64,000 nucleotides of DNA from Ancylobacter sp. SL191 (GCF_026625645.1 NZ_CP113056.1:3385001-3449000); one strand, 5' to 3'. Shown: positions 24,466 to 32,619, counted from the first letter of the stretch. Made by a program: numbers and translations. The notes: generated by a model from the letters alone, not told the origin.

Positions 24466-24822
24466 ATGATTGAAGCTGCTGCCACCCTAGCGCGGCCCGC
24501 CGTGCCGCGCCTAGACCCCGGCTCCGCCGAGCCCCTGCCGCTGGCCGATCTTGCCCGGCTCTGGCAGTCGCTGCGCGACGAAGCCGACAGTTACGATATT
24601 CCCTATGAGCAGTGCTGTGTCGCCTGCGACCTGTCTCACGAGATCGAGGACCGGATGCTCGCCGCCCCGGTGCGCTCGCACGCCGATGTCGCCGCCTTCA
24701 TGGACGCCTATGCAAGGCACCTGCGGGATCTGAACGCCGGCAATGTGCCCTTCCGATTCGATGATGACGCCCTCGGCGCCCTGATCGCCCGCATCGCCGC
24801 CTATCTGCGGCAGAACGCCTGA
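24466..24822 (+). CDS. unidentified phage accessory protein
   Basis: A protein of 118 residues, helical and acidic. Distinct segments are PLPLADLARLWQSLRDEADS, IPYEQCCVACDLSHEIEDRM with two adjacent Cys plus one, and DDALGALIARIAAYLRQNA. No family is recognised. It is the first rightward gene beyond the palindromic control region, with the antirepressor 122 bp downstream, so it may be part of the same inducible set. Confidence 0.55.
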   Translation: MIEAAATLARPAVPRLDPGSAEPLPLADLARLWQSLRDEADSYDIPYEQCCVACDLSHEIEDRMLAAPVRSHADVAAFMDAYARHLRDLNAGNVPFRFDDDALGALIARIAAYLRQNA

Positions 24823-24944
24823 CATTTCGAGTTTCCCCGAGGCCAAGGGGAAGGTGCGACCCAGAGCTTCATCGGCTCCGGTGTTCGCGAAAGCGACCCT
24901 GTGCATCTCAGGCTTGGCCGGCCGGATGCCGATGGAGACTGACC

Positions 24945-25757
24945 ATGAATGCACTTTCGACCATCAACTTCCACGGCGACACGCTGTTCGCCGTTGAGCG
25001 CGGCGACGGCGTGTTTGTCGCCGTCACGCCGATCTGTGATCGGCTCGGGATCGCCGCGACGAAGCAGCGCGAGCGTATCCAGCGGGATGCGGTTCTGAGC
25101 GAAGGGATAGCCATCATGGCTCTCCCTTCTGCCGGAGGGGTGCAGGAGACGTTCTGTCTTCGCCTTGACCTGATCAATGGCTGGCTGTTCGGCATCGACG
25201 AGAGCCGTGTGAAGGATGAGGAGACCCGCCAGCGGGTGCTCGCCTACAAGCGCGAATGCTACCGCGTTCTGTTCGACCACTTCTTCGGCGGCAAGGTGAG
25301 CGAGCCGGAGCCCGAGCCGAAGGCGACCGAGCTTCTGCCTGGCCACTCTGACTTCGCTGAGAGCGTGCGGCTGGTGCGCGAGGCGCGGCTGTCGCGCGGC
25401 AAGGATGCGGCGGTCGCGGTGTGGCGGCGGCTGGGCCTGCCCTGGGTGCCGGAACTGGCCGGCACCAAGCGGGTGACCATCGAACAGGCGGAGGACGACG
25501 AAGACGCCGTGGCGCGCTTCGCCATCGAGGGAATCGAGAAGGTGCGCGGCGTGGTGACGCCCGCCGCGATGCTCTGGCCCGCCTTCGCCGCCTATTGCGC
25601 GCGGACGGGACTGCATAACCCCGGCCAGCAGAGTTTCGCGACCCGCTTCGGCAAGATGGGCTTCCGCAAGACCAAGACGACGGGGCGGGTGGTCTATTAT
25701 GGTATCCGCCCGGCCGACGCTGCGGCCTTTGCACAGGGAGGCACCAATGACCAGTGA
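24945..25757 (+). CDS. phage antirepressor, P22 AR N-terminal domain
   Basis: A protein of 270 residues. Residues 8-110 match the P22 antirepressor N-terminal domain: GVFVAVTPICDRLGIAATKQ, RIQRDAVLSEGIAIMALPSA, and LRLDLINGWLFGIDESRVKD with YKRECYRVLFDHF. The C-terminal part (LWPAFAAYCARTGLHNPGQQ, then FGKMGFRKTKTTGRVVYYGI) resembles the winged-helix tail of D5-type helicases. Antirepressors bind and inactivate phage repressors. Here the candidate targets are the S24 repressor at 153-926 or the small regulator at 24147, or repressors of other prophages. It lies within late tail genes, which is unusual. Confidence 0.8.
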   Translation: MNALSTINFHGDTLFAVERGDGVFVAVTPICDRLGIAATKQRERIQRDAVLSEGIAIMALPSAGGVQETFCLRLDLINGWLFGIDESRVKDEETRQRVLAYKRECYRVLFDHFFGGKVSEPEPEPKATELLPGHSDFAESVRLVREARLSRGKDAAVAVWRRLGLPWVPELAGTKRVTIEQAEDDEDAVARFAIEGIEKVRGVVTPAAMLWPAFAAYCARTGLHNPGQQSFATRFGKMGFRKTKTTGRVVYYGIRPADAAAFAQGGTNDQ

Positions 25758-26067
25758 GACACCCGCCCCGAAAAAGCTGACGACCCCCGAGCTTGAGGCG
25801 TGGACCGCCTTCTCCAAAATCGCACGCGATATCGGGGGGAGCGATGCCGGACATGAGGCCTGGTGCATTAGCCCGATGCCGGAAATAAACGCCACTCGTG
25901 GGCACGGCTTCGAGAAAAGCACCGCCACGGCGAAGGAGATCAAAGCCGGCCTTGCTACTGTGCGTAAAGCCCTGAAAGCCGGCGGCCGGGACGCGGCTCT
26001 GGCGGCATGGAAGGACAGCGGGCTGCCCCGGCTGAAAAACCTGCCGGACCCCGGTGGCGAGCCATGA
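25747..26067 (+). CDS. unidentified protein sharing a motif with the antirepressor
   Basis: A protein of 106 residues overlapping the antirepressor end by 11 bp. Near its C-terminus GGRDAALAAWKDSGLPRL parallels GKDAAVAVWRRLGLPWV in the antirepressor (residues about 147-163). The two may share a small interaction module, or this gene may have originated from a duplicated fragment. The rest (TTPELEAWTAFSKIARDIGG, EKSTATAKEIKAGLATVRKA) is helical and not recognised. Its stop overlaps the DNA ligase start (ATGA). Confidence 0.55.
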   Translation: MTSETPAPKKLTTPELEAWTAFSKIARDIGGSDAGHEAWCISPMPEINATRGHGFEKSTATAKEIKAGLATVRKALKAGGRDAALAAWKDSGLPRLKNLPDPGGEP

Positions 26068-26930
26068 CCGACCTCGCCGCCCCTTCCCCTGCCAGTTTCC
26101 GCCCGATGGAGGCCGGCAAGGCCGATATTGACGCGCTGGCCCTGCCCGCCTTCGTCTCGCCCAAGCTGGACGGGGTGCGCGGCATGACGGGCGTGCTCGA
26201 CACCATCTGCACCCGCAACCTGAACCCGGTGCGCAACCAGCACATCGCCCACGCGCTGGCGCATGTGCCTGCGGGGCTGGATGGGGAAATCCTGACCTTT
26301 ACCAACGGGTTGCGCGACCCGTTCGACATGGTGCAGGCGAAGGTGGCGACGGCCGATCTGGCGACCGACTTCACCTTCAACGTGTTCGACTGCTTCCGCT
26401 CGCCGGCGGCGCCGTTCACCGAGCGGCTGCGCGAGGCCGAGGCACTGGTGGCGGCCGAGCCTTCCGGCCTGGTGCGGCTGGTGCCTCACGTGCGGGCGAC
26501 AAGCGTGCAGCAGGTGCGCCAGCTCTGGGCCGAGTGGGTCGGGGACGAATGCTGGGAAGGGCTGATGCTGCGGGCGCCGACGGGCATCTACAAGGCCGGC
26601 CGTTCCTCCACCCGCGAGGGCTTCATGCTCAAGCTGAAGGGCGCGGCGGATGACGAGGCCGTGGTGGTGGGCGTGGTGCCAGAGCGCGAGGATCATCGCA
26701 GCCTCGGCGCCCTGATCTGCCGCTGGCGCGACGTGACTTTCGGTCTCGGCAGCGGCTTCTCGGACTGGCATCGGCGGCGGCTGTGGACCGGCCCGCTGCT
26801 CGGGCGGACGGTGACGTTCCGCTTCGAGGGCGTGGGTTCGCAGGGTCGCCCCCGCTTCCCGCGCTTTCTCGGCTTTCGCTACGACCTCGCGCCGCTGCCG
26901 GTGCCGCAGATCGAACTGGCCACACCGTAA
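26064..26930 (+). CDS. ATP-dependent DNA ligase
   Basis: A protein of 288 residues, the size of small T7-type ligases. Motif I is KLDGVRG with the adenylated Lys34. GLDGEIL supplies motif III Glu75, WEGLMLR motif IV (164-170) and MLKLK motif V (188-192). An OB-fold region follows. It seals nicks in duplex DNA using ATP, whereas bacterial replicative ligase uses NAD+, so the phage would be independent of the host enzyme. It lies far from the replication genes, between antirepressor and tail chaperone, coupled by ATGA to the previous gene. Confidence 0.85.
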   Translation: MTDLAAPSPASFRPMEAGKADIDALALPAFVSPKLDGVRGMTGVLDTICTRNLNPVRNQHIAHALAHVPAGLDGEILTFTNGLRDPFDMVQAKVATADLATDFTFNVFDCFRSPAAPFTERLREAEALVAAEPSGLVRLVPHVRATSVQQVRQLWAEWVGDECWEGLMLRAPTGIYKAGRSSTREGFMLKLKGAADDEAVVVGVVPEREDHRSLGALICRWRDVTFGLGSGFSDWHRRRLWTGPLLGRTVTFRFEGVGSQGRPRFPRFLGFRYDLAPLPVPQIELATP

Positions 26931-26948
26931 CCGACGACATCAGGACAC

Positions 26949-27290
26949 ATGATGGACAAGCTGACCCTGTCGAAAAGCTACACGGTCGGGGAGCAGAGCT
27001 TTTCGGCTATCGAACTGCGCGACCCCCGGTTCGCCGACTATCGCGAAATCGGCCCGGTCTATGACGTGCAGCGCGGCATTCTGCTGCGCGATCGCGAGGC
27101 CATCTTCGCCTATGTCGACCGGCTGGTGACCAGCCCGGCGCCCGGCGCGCTGGCGGCGCTCGACCTTGCCGACACGATGGCGCTCGAGGACCATATCCTC
27201 GGTTTTTTTTCCAAAGCCCGCCGGTCGATCGCGCGGTCTCCGAACTCGTCTTCCGACTCCACTGGAGCCCCGCCTACATCGACGGGCTGA
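26949..27290 (+). CDS. tail assembly chaperone, zero-frame product (Mu gp41-like)
   Basis: A protein of 113 residues. Residues 1-85 form the conserved domain: DKLTLSKSYTVGEQSFSAIE, LRDPRFADYREIGPVYDVQR, and LDLADTMALEDHILGFF. After FF the frame turns into low-quality Ser/Arg/Thr sequence and stops, while the -1 frame carries good coding sequence. The short form is expected to be the abundant chaperone that coats the tape measure during tail assembly. Sheath and tube lie upstream and the tape measure directly downstream, the conserved order for contractile tails. Confidence 0.8.
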   Translation: MMDKLTLSKSYTVGEQSFSAIELRDPRFADYREIGPVYDVQRGILLRDREAIFAYVDRLVTSPAPGALAALDLADTMALEDHILGFFSKARRSIARSPNSSSDSTGAPPTSTG

Positions 27291-27370
27291 CGCTCGGCGA
27301 GATCGCGGACTGGTTCGACCGGGCGGTGCGCTGGCATCAGGACGAGAGAGCGCGGCGCGCCAGAACATAG
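26949..27370 (+). CDS. tail assembly chaperone, -1 frameshift product
   Basis: Eight T at 27203-27210 give the slippery heptamer T-TTT-TTT in the zero frame (27203-27209). Slipping back one base continues the protein from 27209 for 53 codons to the TAG at 27368-27370. The added part contains AVSELVFRLHWSPAYIDGLT and LGEIADWFDRAVRWHQDERA, typical of the distal domain of phage tail chaperones. The product would be about 140 residues. Programmed frameshifting in this gene pair is established for lambda, Mu and many other tailed phages. The slippery site and the coding extension are directly visible; the efficiency is not. Confidence 0.82.
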
Positions 27371-27403
27371 CCGGGATGATGACCCGGGCGAGCGGGGGAG
27401 CGG

Positions 27404-29320
27404 ATGGGCGTCGTCAAAGCTATACTCAGGATTATTGCGGAGGATCGCACCGCGCGGGCCTTCGCGGCCATTGAACAGCGGATCCATCGTCAGGAGCGCC
27501 TGCTCCATCAACTGAACCGGAAGGAGCGCCAGATGGCTGCCCTGAACCGGGGCGGCGGCGGGCTGATCATGGGCGGCGGCGCCATTCTCGGCGGGCTGGC
27601 AGCGGCCAGCGGCACGCGCGAGGGGCTGACCACCCTCACCTCCTATCAGGATGCTTTGATCGAGATCGCCAAGAAGGGCGGGCTGACCGCCGACCAGATG
27701 CAGAAGGTCGGTGAGGAAGCCAAGGCGCTGGCCACCAGCGGCGAGGTGGCGGTGCCGCTGGAAGAAATCCTCGCGGCCTATGAGCGGGCGGCGGCGGCGG
27801 GCCTGCCGATGGAAGAATGGCGTGAATTCGCCAAGCTGGGCGCGAAGGCAGCGGACGCCTTCGGCATGGCGGCGGAGGAAGTCGGCAACGCGGCGGCGGG
27901 GTTCAAGGTCGGCCTCGGCATCCCCATGGCCGAGATGGAGCGCTATTTCGACCTGATCAACTCGCTCGCCGACAGCGGCATCGCTGAGGAGCGAGATCTC
28001 ATCACGTTCCTCGACAATGCCGGGGCCGGCCTCAAGAATTTCGGCCTCAATGCCAAGGAAGCGGCGGCCTATGGTGCCACGCTGCTGAACCTGAAGATGG
28101 CACCGGAGACCAGTGCGCGCATGATGAGTGCGCTCACCTCCAAGCTGATCGCTCCGGAGAACCTCGGGAAAAAGGGTTATGGGGCGCTCCAGGAGGTCGT
28201 CGGCAACGTCAAGCAGTTCAAGAAGGAGCTGAGTTCCGACCCGCAGGGGGCGCTGCGCAAGTTCCTCGAGAAGCTCTCGAAGATGGACAAATTCCGCCGG
28301 GCGCGGATCACCGGTTCCATCTTCGGCATGGAGTGGACCGATGAGGTGATGCGCCTGGTGGACGGCCTGGAGGAGTTGGATCGCAACCTCCAGATCGCGG
28401 CGAGCACGGACTGGTTCGGCTCGCTCGATAAGTCCTACCAGATGAAGCTCGACGCACTGTCGTCGCGCTGGCAGCTCTTCAAGAACCAAGTCTCGAAACT
28501 CGCCATCGACCTCGGCACGCTTTCGATGCCGGCGCTGGAATCCTCGCTCACCGCCGCGCGCGACACGGTGCGCGAGATCAGCGAGGAATTCGCCAAGTTC
28601 CCGGAGATGATCGACGTTAAAGCTATTGATGATGCAAGCGAGGCCCTGAAGGGCATGGCATCTGACGTCATGGATCTGCTTGGTATCGATCCAAATCAAT
28701 CCCTAATTGCGTCGGGGTTTCGTGATCTGGCTAACCTTGTGAACGAAATTGCAAAGGTTATTAACGATATCAAAACCTCGCTGCCAACTTCTACTGACCC
28801 GGAGGCGGGAGTACTCGGCGGAATAGTCTCGCTTGAGAAGGGTGGCACTGCCGACAAGATTGCAAACTATCTGGGAGGAGACGGAGCGCCGAAGGAAGCG
28901 GGCCGGAGTTTCTTTGGTGGTCTCATAACGTTCGACAAAGGCGGGGTCGCCGACAGGATCGCCGATGGAATTGATGAGATTGACCGTTGGTTAAGCTCAT
29001 TCAATGGCGAGAATGCAGCGGCCGCATCGAACGGACCGCAGCCGCCTCAGTCGGGGGCATCTGGTGGTGCCGTCTCCAGCCCGAACGGTAATGGAGCGCC
29101 ACTTGTCGAGATCCCCGACGTGCCGCCGCTGATCGTCGATCCCACGTCCATACAGGGCTCGGCCGACGCCATCCGCGACGCCATCGCCGAAGGCGGGCGG
29201 CAGGCAGCGCAGGCGATATCGTCGGCGCGGATCAACGTGCCGAACTTCACGCCCCGCCCGGCGATCAACGCCAATACTGGCCAGTCGATGCCGAATGCCG
29301 GGTTGCCCGGCGCCAACTGA
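27404..29320 (+). CDS. tail tape measure protein
   Basis: A protein of 638 residues. The N-terminus is helical with FAAIEQRIHRQERLLHQLNR, then a Gly-rich hydrophobic patch (GGGGLIMGGGAILGGLAAAS). The PF10145-like core follows: YQDALIEIAKKGGLTADQMQ, FKVGLGIPMAEMERYFDLIN and GYGALQEVVGNVKQF. The C-terminus is Pro/Gly/Asn-rich. It sets tail length and is carried inside the tube. At about 1.5 angstrom per residue the tail would be near 95 nm (inference). Bases 28610-29060 are clearly less GC-rich than the rest of the gene, suggesting a recombined segment. Confidence 0.88.
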   Translation: MGVVKAILRIIAEDRTARAFAAIEQRIHRQERLLHQLNRKERQMAALNRGGGGLIMGGGAILGGLAAASGTREGLTTLTSYQDALIEIAKKGGLTADQMQKVGEEAKALATSGEVAVPLEEILAAYERAAAAGLPMEEWREFAKLGAKAADAFGMAAEEVGNAAAGFKVGLGIPMAEMERYFDLINSLADSGIAEERDLITFLDNAGAGLKNFGLNAKEAAAYGATLLNLKMAPETSARMMSALTSKLIAPENLGKKGYGALQEVVGNVKQFKKELSSDPQGALRKFLEKLSKMDKFRRARITGSIFGMEWTDEVMRLVDGLEELDRNLQIAASTDWFGSLDKSYQMKLDALSSRWQLFKNQVSKLAIDLGTLSMPALESSLTAARDTVREISEEFAKFPEMIDVKAIDDASEALKGMASDVMDLLGIDPNQSLIASGFRDLANLVNEIAKVINDIKTSLPTSTDPEAGVLGGIVSLEKGGTADKIANYLGGDGAPKEAGRSFFGGLITFDKGGVADRIADGIDEIDRWLSSFNGENAAAASNGPQPPQSGASGGAVSSPNGNGAPLVEIPDVPPLIVDPTSIQGSADAIRDAIAEGGRQAAQAISSARINVPNFTPRPAINANTGQSMPNAGLPGAN

Positions 29321-29329
29321 GGAACGGGA

Positions 29330-29935
29330 ATGCGCAACTGGCAGAAAGCCTTGCGGCGCGCCTCGTTTCGCGGGGTGCAGTTCTGGGTGGAGGAAGATGG
29401 CCCCGAGCGCGGGCGCCGGGTGGCGGTGCACAACATCGCCGCCGGCGAGGCGCCGGTCACCGAGGATCTCGGGCGCGTGGCGACCGAGTACCGGGTGCGG
29501 GCCTATGTCGCCAGCGACAGCGCCGATGCGGAAGGCTGGGCGTTGGAGGCGGCGTGCTCCGCCGCCGGCCCCTCGCTGCTCACTCTGCCGATGGACCCGG
29601 CGGCGCTGGCGCATTGCGTGAGTTGCCGGCGCAGCCGCACGCGGGACCAGGCCGGCTATGTGGCCTATGACCTCCTCTTCGTGGAGGCCTCCGACAGTGT
29701 GAATTCCGCGTTGGGCGGCGCCTCGGTCGGCTTCAGCGGCGGGGGGCTCTCGCTGGGCGGCAGTCTGTCGCTTGGAGGCCTCTCCGCCGGCATCGGCGTC
29801 AACGCGCTGGCAGGCATTACCGGCGTGGCGGCGCTGCGGTCGACCTTCGCGGTCGGGCTCAGCGGCGCGGGGCTTGCGGTCTCCGCCGACGTGTCCGCCA
29901 GCCTTGCTGGCGTGAGCGCCTCGATCAGCGTGTGA
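29330..29935 (+). CDS. DNA circularisation/tail protein N-terminal half (Mu gpN-like)
   Basis: A protein of 201 residues. Residues 1-125 match the DNA circularisation protein N-terminal domain: MRNWQKALRRASFRGVQFWV, GRRVAVHNIAAGEAPVTEDL and YRVRAYVASDSADAEGWAL. The remaining 75 residues are a Gly/Ser/Leu-rich low-complexity tail (GGGLSLGGSLSLGGLSAGIG). In Mu, gpN is a single protein associated with the baseplate/tail; the C-terminal portion is encoded here by the next gene. It starts 9 bp after the tape measure gene. Confidence 0.72.
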   Translation: MRNWQKALRRASFRGVQFWVEEDGPERGRRVAVHNIAAGEAPVTEDLGRVATEYRVRAYVASDSADAEGWALEAACSAAGPSLLTLPMDPAALAHCVSCRRSRTRDQAGYVAYDLLFVEASDSVNSALGGASVGFSGGGLSLGGSLSLGGLSAGIGVNALAGITGVAALRSTFAVGLSGAGLAVSADVSASLAGVSASISV

Positions 29936-29942
29936 GGGCGGG

Positions 29943-30524
29943 ATGGACTGGCTGACGGATCTGCTCGACCGTTTCATCGCCGACAAGGCCGGCCGGGTCA
30001 CCGCCGCCAAGCTGGTGGCGAAGATGGCGACCGGCGGCGAGGCGGGCGGCACGGCCTATCTCGAGGCCTGCCGGCTGCTCGGCGAGGCGGCGGATGATGG
30101 CGCGGAGCTGCTGGCGACGCTGGACGATGTGACCGACACCAGCACTTTGGCGCAGGTGGGCGTGCTGGTCGTGGCCTGCTTTGCCACGCTGCGGGTCGAT
30201 TACGCCGCGCGGCCAGACGCGGTGCGGGCGCGCACGGCCCTGTCGAACCGGGCAGGCCCGGTGGTGGAGGCGGCCGGCGATGCCTTCGGCCATGTGCTCT
30301 ATGGCTGGCTGTCCAATCTGGTCGGCGAGGCGATGCTGCAGCTGTCGCAAATTGCCGCCACGCGGGCGCCGCTGGTGCGGGTGGAGACCGGCGTCTCGCT
30401 CCCTGCCCAACTGCTGGCCTGGGATCTTTACGGCGACCCGAGCCGCGACGCGGAACTGGTCGAGCGCAACAACACCGGCACGGCGATGCTGATGCCGGTG
30501 ACCCTTGAGGCCCTCGCGCCCTGA
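29943..30524 (+). CDS. gpN-like C-terminal half as separate protein
   Basis: A protein of 193 residues, largely helical. The end, GVSLPAQLLAWDLYGDPSRD followed by AELVERNNTGTAMLMPVTLE, matches the closing part of Mu gpN-type circularisation proteins (...LA..LYGDA.RA.EL..RN...P.F.P). The front (MDWLTDLLDRFIADKAGRVT) is not recognised. The 7-bp gap to the previous gene and its matching content argue that an ancestral gpN was divided into two genes, or that the fused form arose elsewhere. There is no sign of a recent frameshift. Confidence 0.6.
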   Translation: MDWLTDLLDRFIADKAGRVTAAKLVAKMATGGEAGGTAYLEACRLLGEAADDGAELLATLDDVTDTSTLAQVGVLVVACFATLRVDYAARPDAVRARTALSNRAGPVVEAAGDAFGHVLYGWLSNLVGEAMLQLSQIAATRAPLVRVETGVSLPAQLLAWDLYGDPSRDAELVERNNTGTAMLMPVTLEALAP

Positions 30525-30539
30525 TCTGAGTGAGCCGCC

Positions 30540-31589
30540 ATGCTGGACATCATCACGCTCACCGTTGGCGGGCGACCGATGCCGCATGTGAGCTGCACGC
30601 TGGAAGCGGGCGCCGAGCAGGCGGCGCGCACGGGCGGCTTCGACGTGGCATGGAACGGGCCGGGCCTGCCCTGCCGCGAGGATGAGGCCTGCACGGTCGA
30701 GATCAACGGCGCGCTCTGGCTTACCGGCTATGTGCGCGACGTGAACGCCTCGCATGACGACAGCACCCGGATGTATTCGGTGGCGATTGCCTCCCGGACG
30801 GTCGACGCGACCGAGTGCTCCATCGACCATCCCGAGGGCTCCCTCGAAAACTGCACGCTGAAGGACATCGCCGGCGCCTTCGACACGGCGGGCATCGGCG
30901 TCGATGTGATGATCGACACGGCGAAGAAGGCCCTGCACCAGATCGTGCCCGGCGAGACGCTGTTTTCCACGCTGGAGCGGGATGCGCGGGCGGCCGGGGC
31001 GCTGATCTATGACACCCCGCAGGGGCGGCTGAAGATCATCGAAGGGCCGGAGGGGCGGCACCAGGGCGGGCTGGTGCTGGGCGTGAACATCAAGCGCGCC
31101 AGCAGCACGCTGTCGGGCCGGTTCAACTATTCCGAGGTCAAGGTGCGCGGGCAGTCCTCGGTCGGTGTCACGGGCGCGGCGACGCGGCCGGAGGCGGAGG
31201 CGCGCGGCACGGCCGACCGCAAGCGCACGCTGATCATCTATCACGAGGGCGAGCTGACCTCCGACCGCGCCAAGAAGCGGGCGGGCTGGGAGGCGCGGCG
31301 CGCCGCCGGGCGGGCAAAGACGGCCAGTATCACCGTGCCGGGACTTCGCGATGCCGGTGGGACGATCTGGTCGCCGAACTTCCTCGTGCCGGTGCGCGAC
31401 GCGTGGATCGGCCTGAGCCAGGACATGATCATCGCCTCGGTGAGCCTGACGCAGGACGCCAATGGCGGGGGCACCGAGGCGGTGCTGACCGTGAAAGACC
31501 CGCGCGCGCTCGGCGGCGACAATCCGCGCGGCGAAAGCGCCGAGGGATGGGACGCGCCGGAAGACGAGCCGACGTTTCGCGAAGACTGA
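30540..31589 (+). CDS. baseplate hub protein (Mu gpP/gp44, late control D-like)
   Basis: A protein of 349 residues. Typical hub segments are DIITLTVGGRPMPHVSCTLE, WLTGYVRDVNASHDDSTRMY, DCTEC-like ATECSIDHPEGS, and LKDIAGAFDTAGIGVDVMID with PGETLFSTLERDARAAGALI. The C-terminal part includes YSEVKVRGQSSVG and ADRKRTLIIYHEGELTSDRA. Trimers form the hub that links the tube to the spike. ATG 30540 follows GTGAGC. Its neighbours, gpN upstream and gp45 downstream, keep the Mu order. Confidence 0.88.
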   Translation: MLDIITLTVGGRPMPHVSCTLEAGAEQAARTGGFDVAWNGPGLPCREDEACTVEINGALWLTGYVRDVNASHDDSTRMYSVAIASRTVDATECSIDHPEGSLENCTLKDIAGAFDTAGIGVDVMIDTAKKALHQIVPGETLFSTLERDARAAGALIYDTPQGRLKIIEGPEGRHQGGLVLGVNIKRASSTLSGRFNYSEVKVRGQSSVGVTGAATRPEAEARGTADRKRTLIIYHEGELTSDRAKKRAGWEARRAAGRAKTASITVPGLRDAGGTIWSPNFLVPVRDAWIGLSQDMIIASVSLTQDANGGGTEAVLTVKDPRALGGDNPRGESAEGWDAPEDEPTFRED

Positions 31590-31608
31590 TCGGCCGGGAG
31601 GGCTAGCC

Positions 31609-32091
31609 ATGGCGTCCGATGCCAATGTGACGCGCATGGAATTGACCGGCGAGGTCGAGCACCGAGGCGGGCAACAGTTTCTCGGCGGCAAGGGCTATGC
31701 CGGCGAGCGGTTGCCACGGGTGCATCGGGTGGAGCCGCACGGCTTCACCTCGCACCCGGTGGCCGGCGGCATCGCCACCGTGCTCGCCGCCCGCGGCAAT
31801 CGCGACAGCCTTTATGCCATGGGCGGCGCCAATCCGGCGCTGGTGCCCGAACTGCCGCTGGGTGGCACGGCGATCTATGACCATCTCGGCAACATCGTCT
31901 CCATCGTCGCGGCGAAGACCCGCGTCGTCCACGCAAAGGAAGTGTGGATGGAGGCTGGTGGCGCCCGCGTCGTCGCCAAGGCCGAGATCATCAAGCTGCG
32001 CCTCGGCGCCGACTGGATCGCGGTGCTGGACGGGCAGTTGCTGTCCTCCCGCCCGATCATTCCCGGGGCAGACCCCGATCCGTCCATCTAA
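31609..32091 (+). CDS. baseplate spike/assembly protein, Mu gp45-like
   Basis: A protein of 160 residues: RVHRVEPHGFTSHPVAGGIA, TVLAARGNRDSLYAMGG, and LPLGGTAIYDHLGNIVSIVA. The PxGF...P..G and G...YD..G.I pattern is characteristic of the Mu gp45 family, the needle-like tip that pierces the membrane. The end (KAEIIKLRLGADWIAVLDGQ) is repetitive beta, as in gpV/gp45 spikes. It starts 19 bp after the hub gene. Confidence 0.82.
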   Translation: MASDANVTRMELTGEVEHRGGQQFLGGKGYAGERLPRVHRVEPHGFTSHPVAGGIATVLAARGNRDSLYAMGGANPALVPELPLGGTAIYDHLGNIVSIVAAKTRVVHAKEVWMEAGGARVVAKAEIIKLRLGADWIAVLDGQLLSSRPIIPGADPDPSI

Positions 32092-32108
32092 TCCCAACGA
32101 GGCCCGCC

Positions 32109-32618
32109 ATGCGCATCGTGCCGATCACGCAGGCGCAGGAGCCGGTGCGGATCCCCGATCTGATCTGGAACCCGCTCGGCTTCATCGGCGATCTCGCCCT
32201 CGATGCCGGCACGGCGGACCTGCAAAGTGGCGCGGCGATCGAGACCGCCGTGCTTATCTGCCTGATGACCGACCGGCGGGTCGATGCCAGCGAGCTGCCC
32301 GAGGGCGAGAGCAACCGGGGCTGGCCGGGCGACGGCTTCGACCGGCAGAGGGGCGAGGTGCCGCTCGGCTCCAAGCTCTGGCTGCTGCGGCGGCGGGCGC
32401 TGACCGAGGATATCGACACCGAGGCCGAGGATTACGCCCGCGAGGCGCTGCAGACGCTGATCGACCAGGGTGTGTGCGTGCGGGTGGAGGTGACCGTCGA
32501 GCGGCGGCCGGCCGACAACCGGCTCGACCTCGAGGTGCGGCTGTTCGGCCGCGATGGCGCGGCCACCTATCAGCGGCGCTTCGCCGTGCTGTGGGACCAG
32601 ATCGACGCGAGGGGATGA
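32109..32618 (+). CDS. baseplate wedge protein, Mu gp46-like
   Basis: A protein of 169 residues of the phage gp46/GpW-like wedge class: VLICLMTDRRVDASELPEGE, SNRGWPGDGFDRQRGEVPLG, SKLWLLRRRALTEDIDTEAE and VRVEVTVERRPADNRLDLEV. D-RRG-WPGD and GSKLWLL.R are the most diagnostic parts. It joins the baseplate hub to the outer wedge. The gene lies between the gp45-like and gp47-like genes and its stop is 1 bp before the next ATG. Confidence 0.85.
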   Translation: MRIVPITQAQEPVRIPDLIWNPLGFIGDLALDAGTADLQSGAAIETAVLICLMTDRRVDASELPEGESNRGWPGDGFDRQRGEVPLGSKLWLLRRRALTEDIDTEAEDYAREALQTLIDQGVCVRVEVTVERRPADNRLDLEVRLFGRDGAATYQRRFAVLWDQIDARG

Positions 32619-32619
32619 G

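Noticed and set aside
27166..27474. +1-frame ORF overlapping the tail chaperone and tape measure start
   Set aside because: The real extension of the chaperone lies in the -1 frame; this frame is Arg-rich and without motif.
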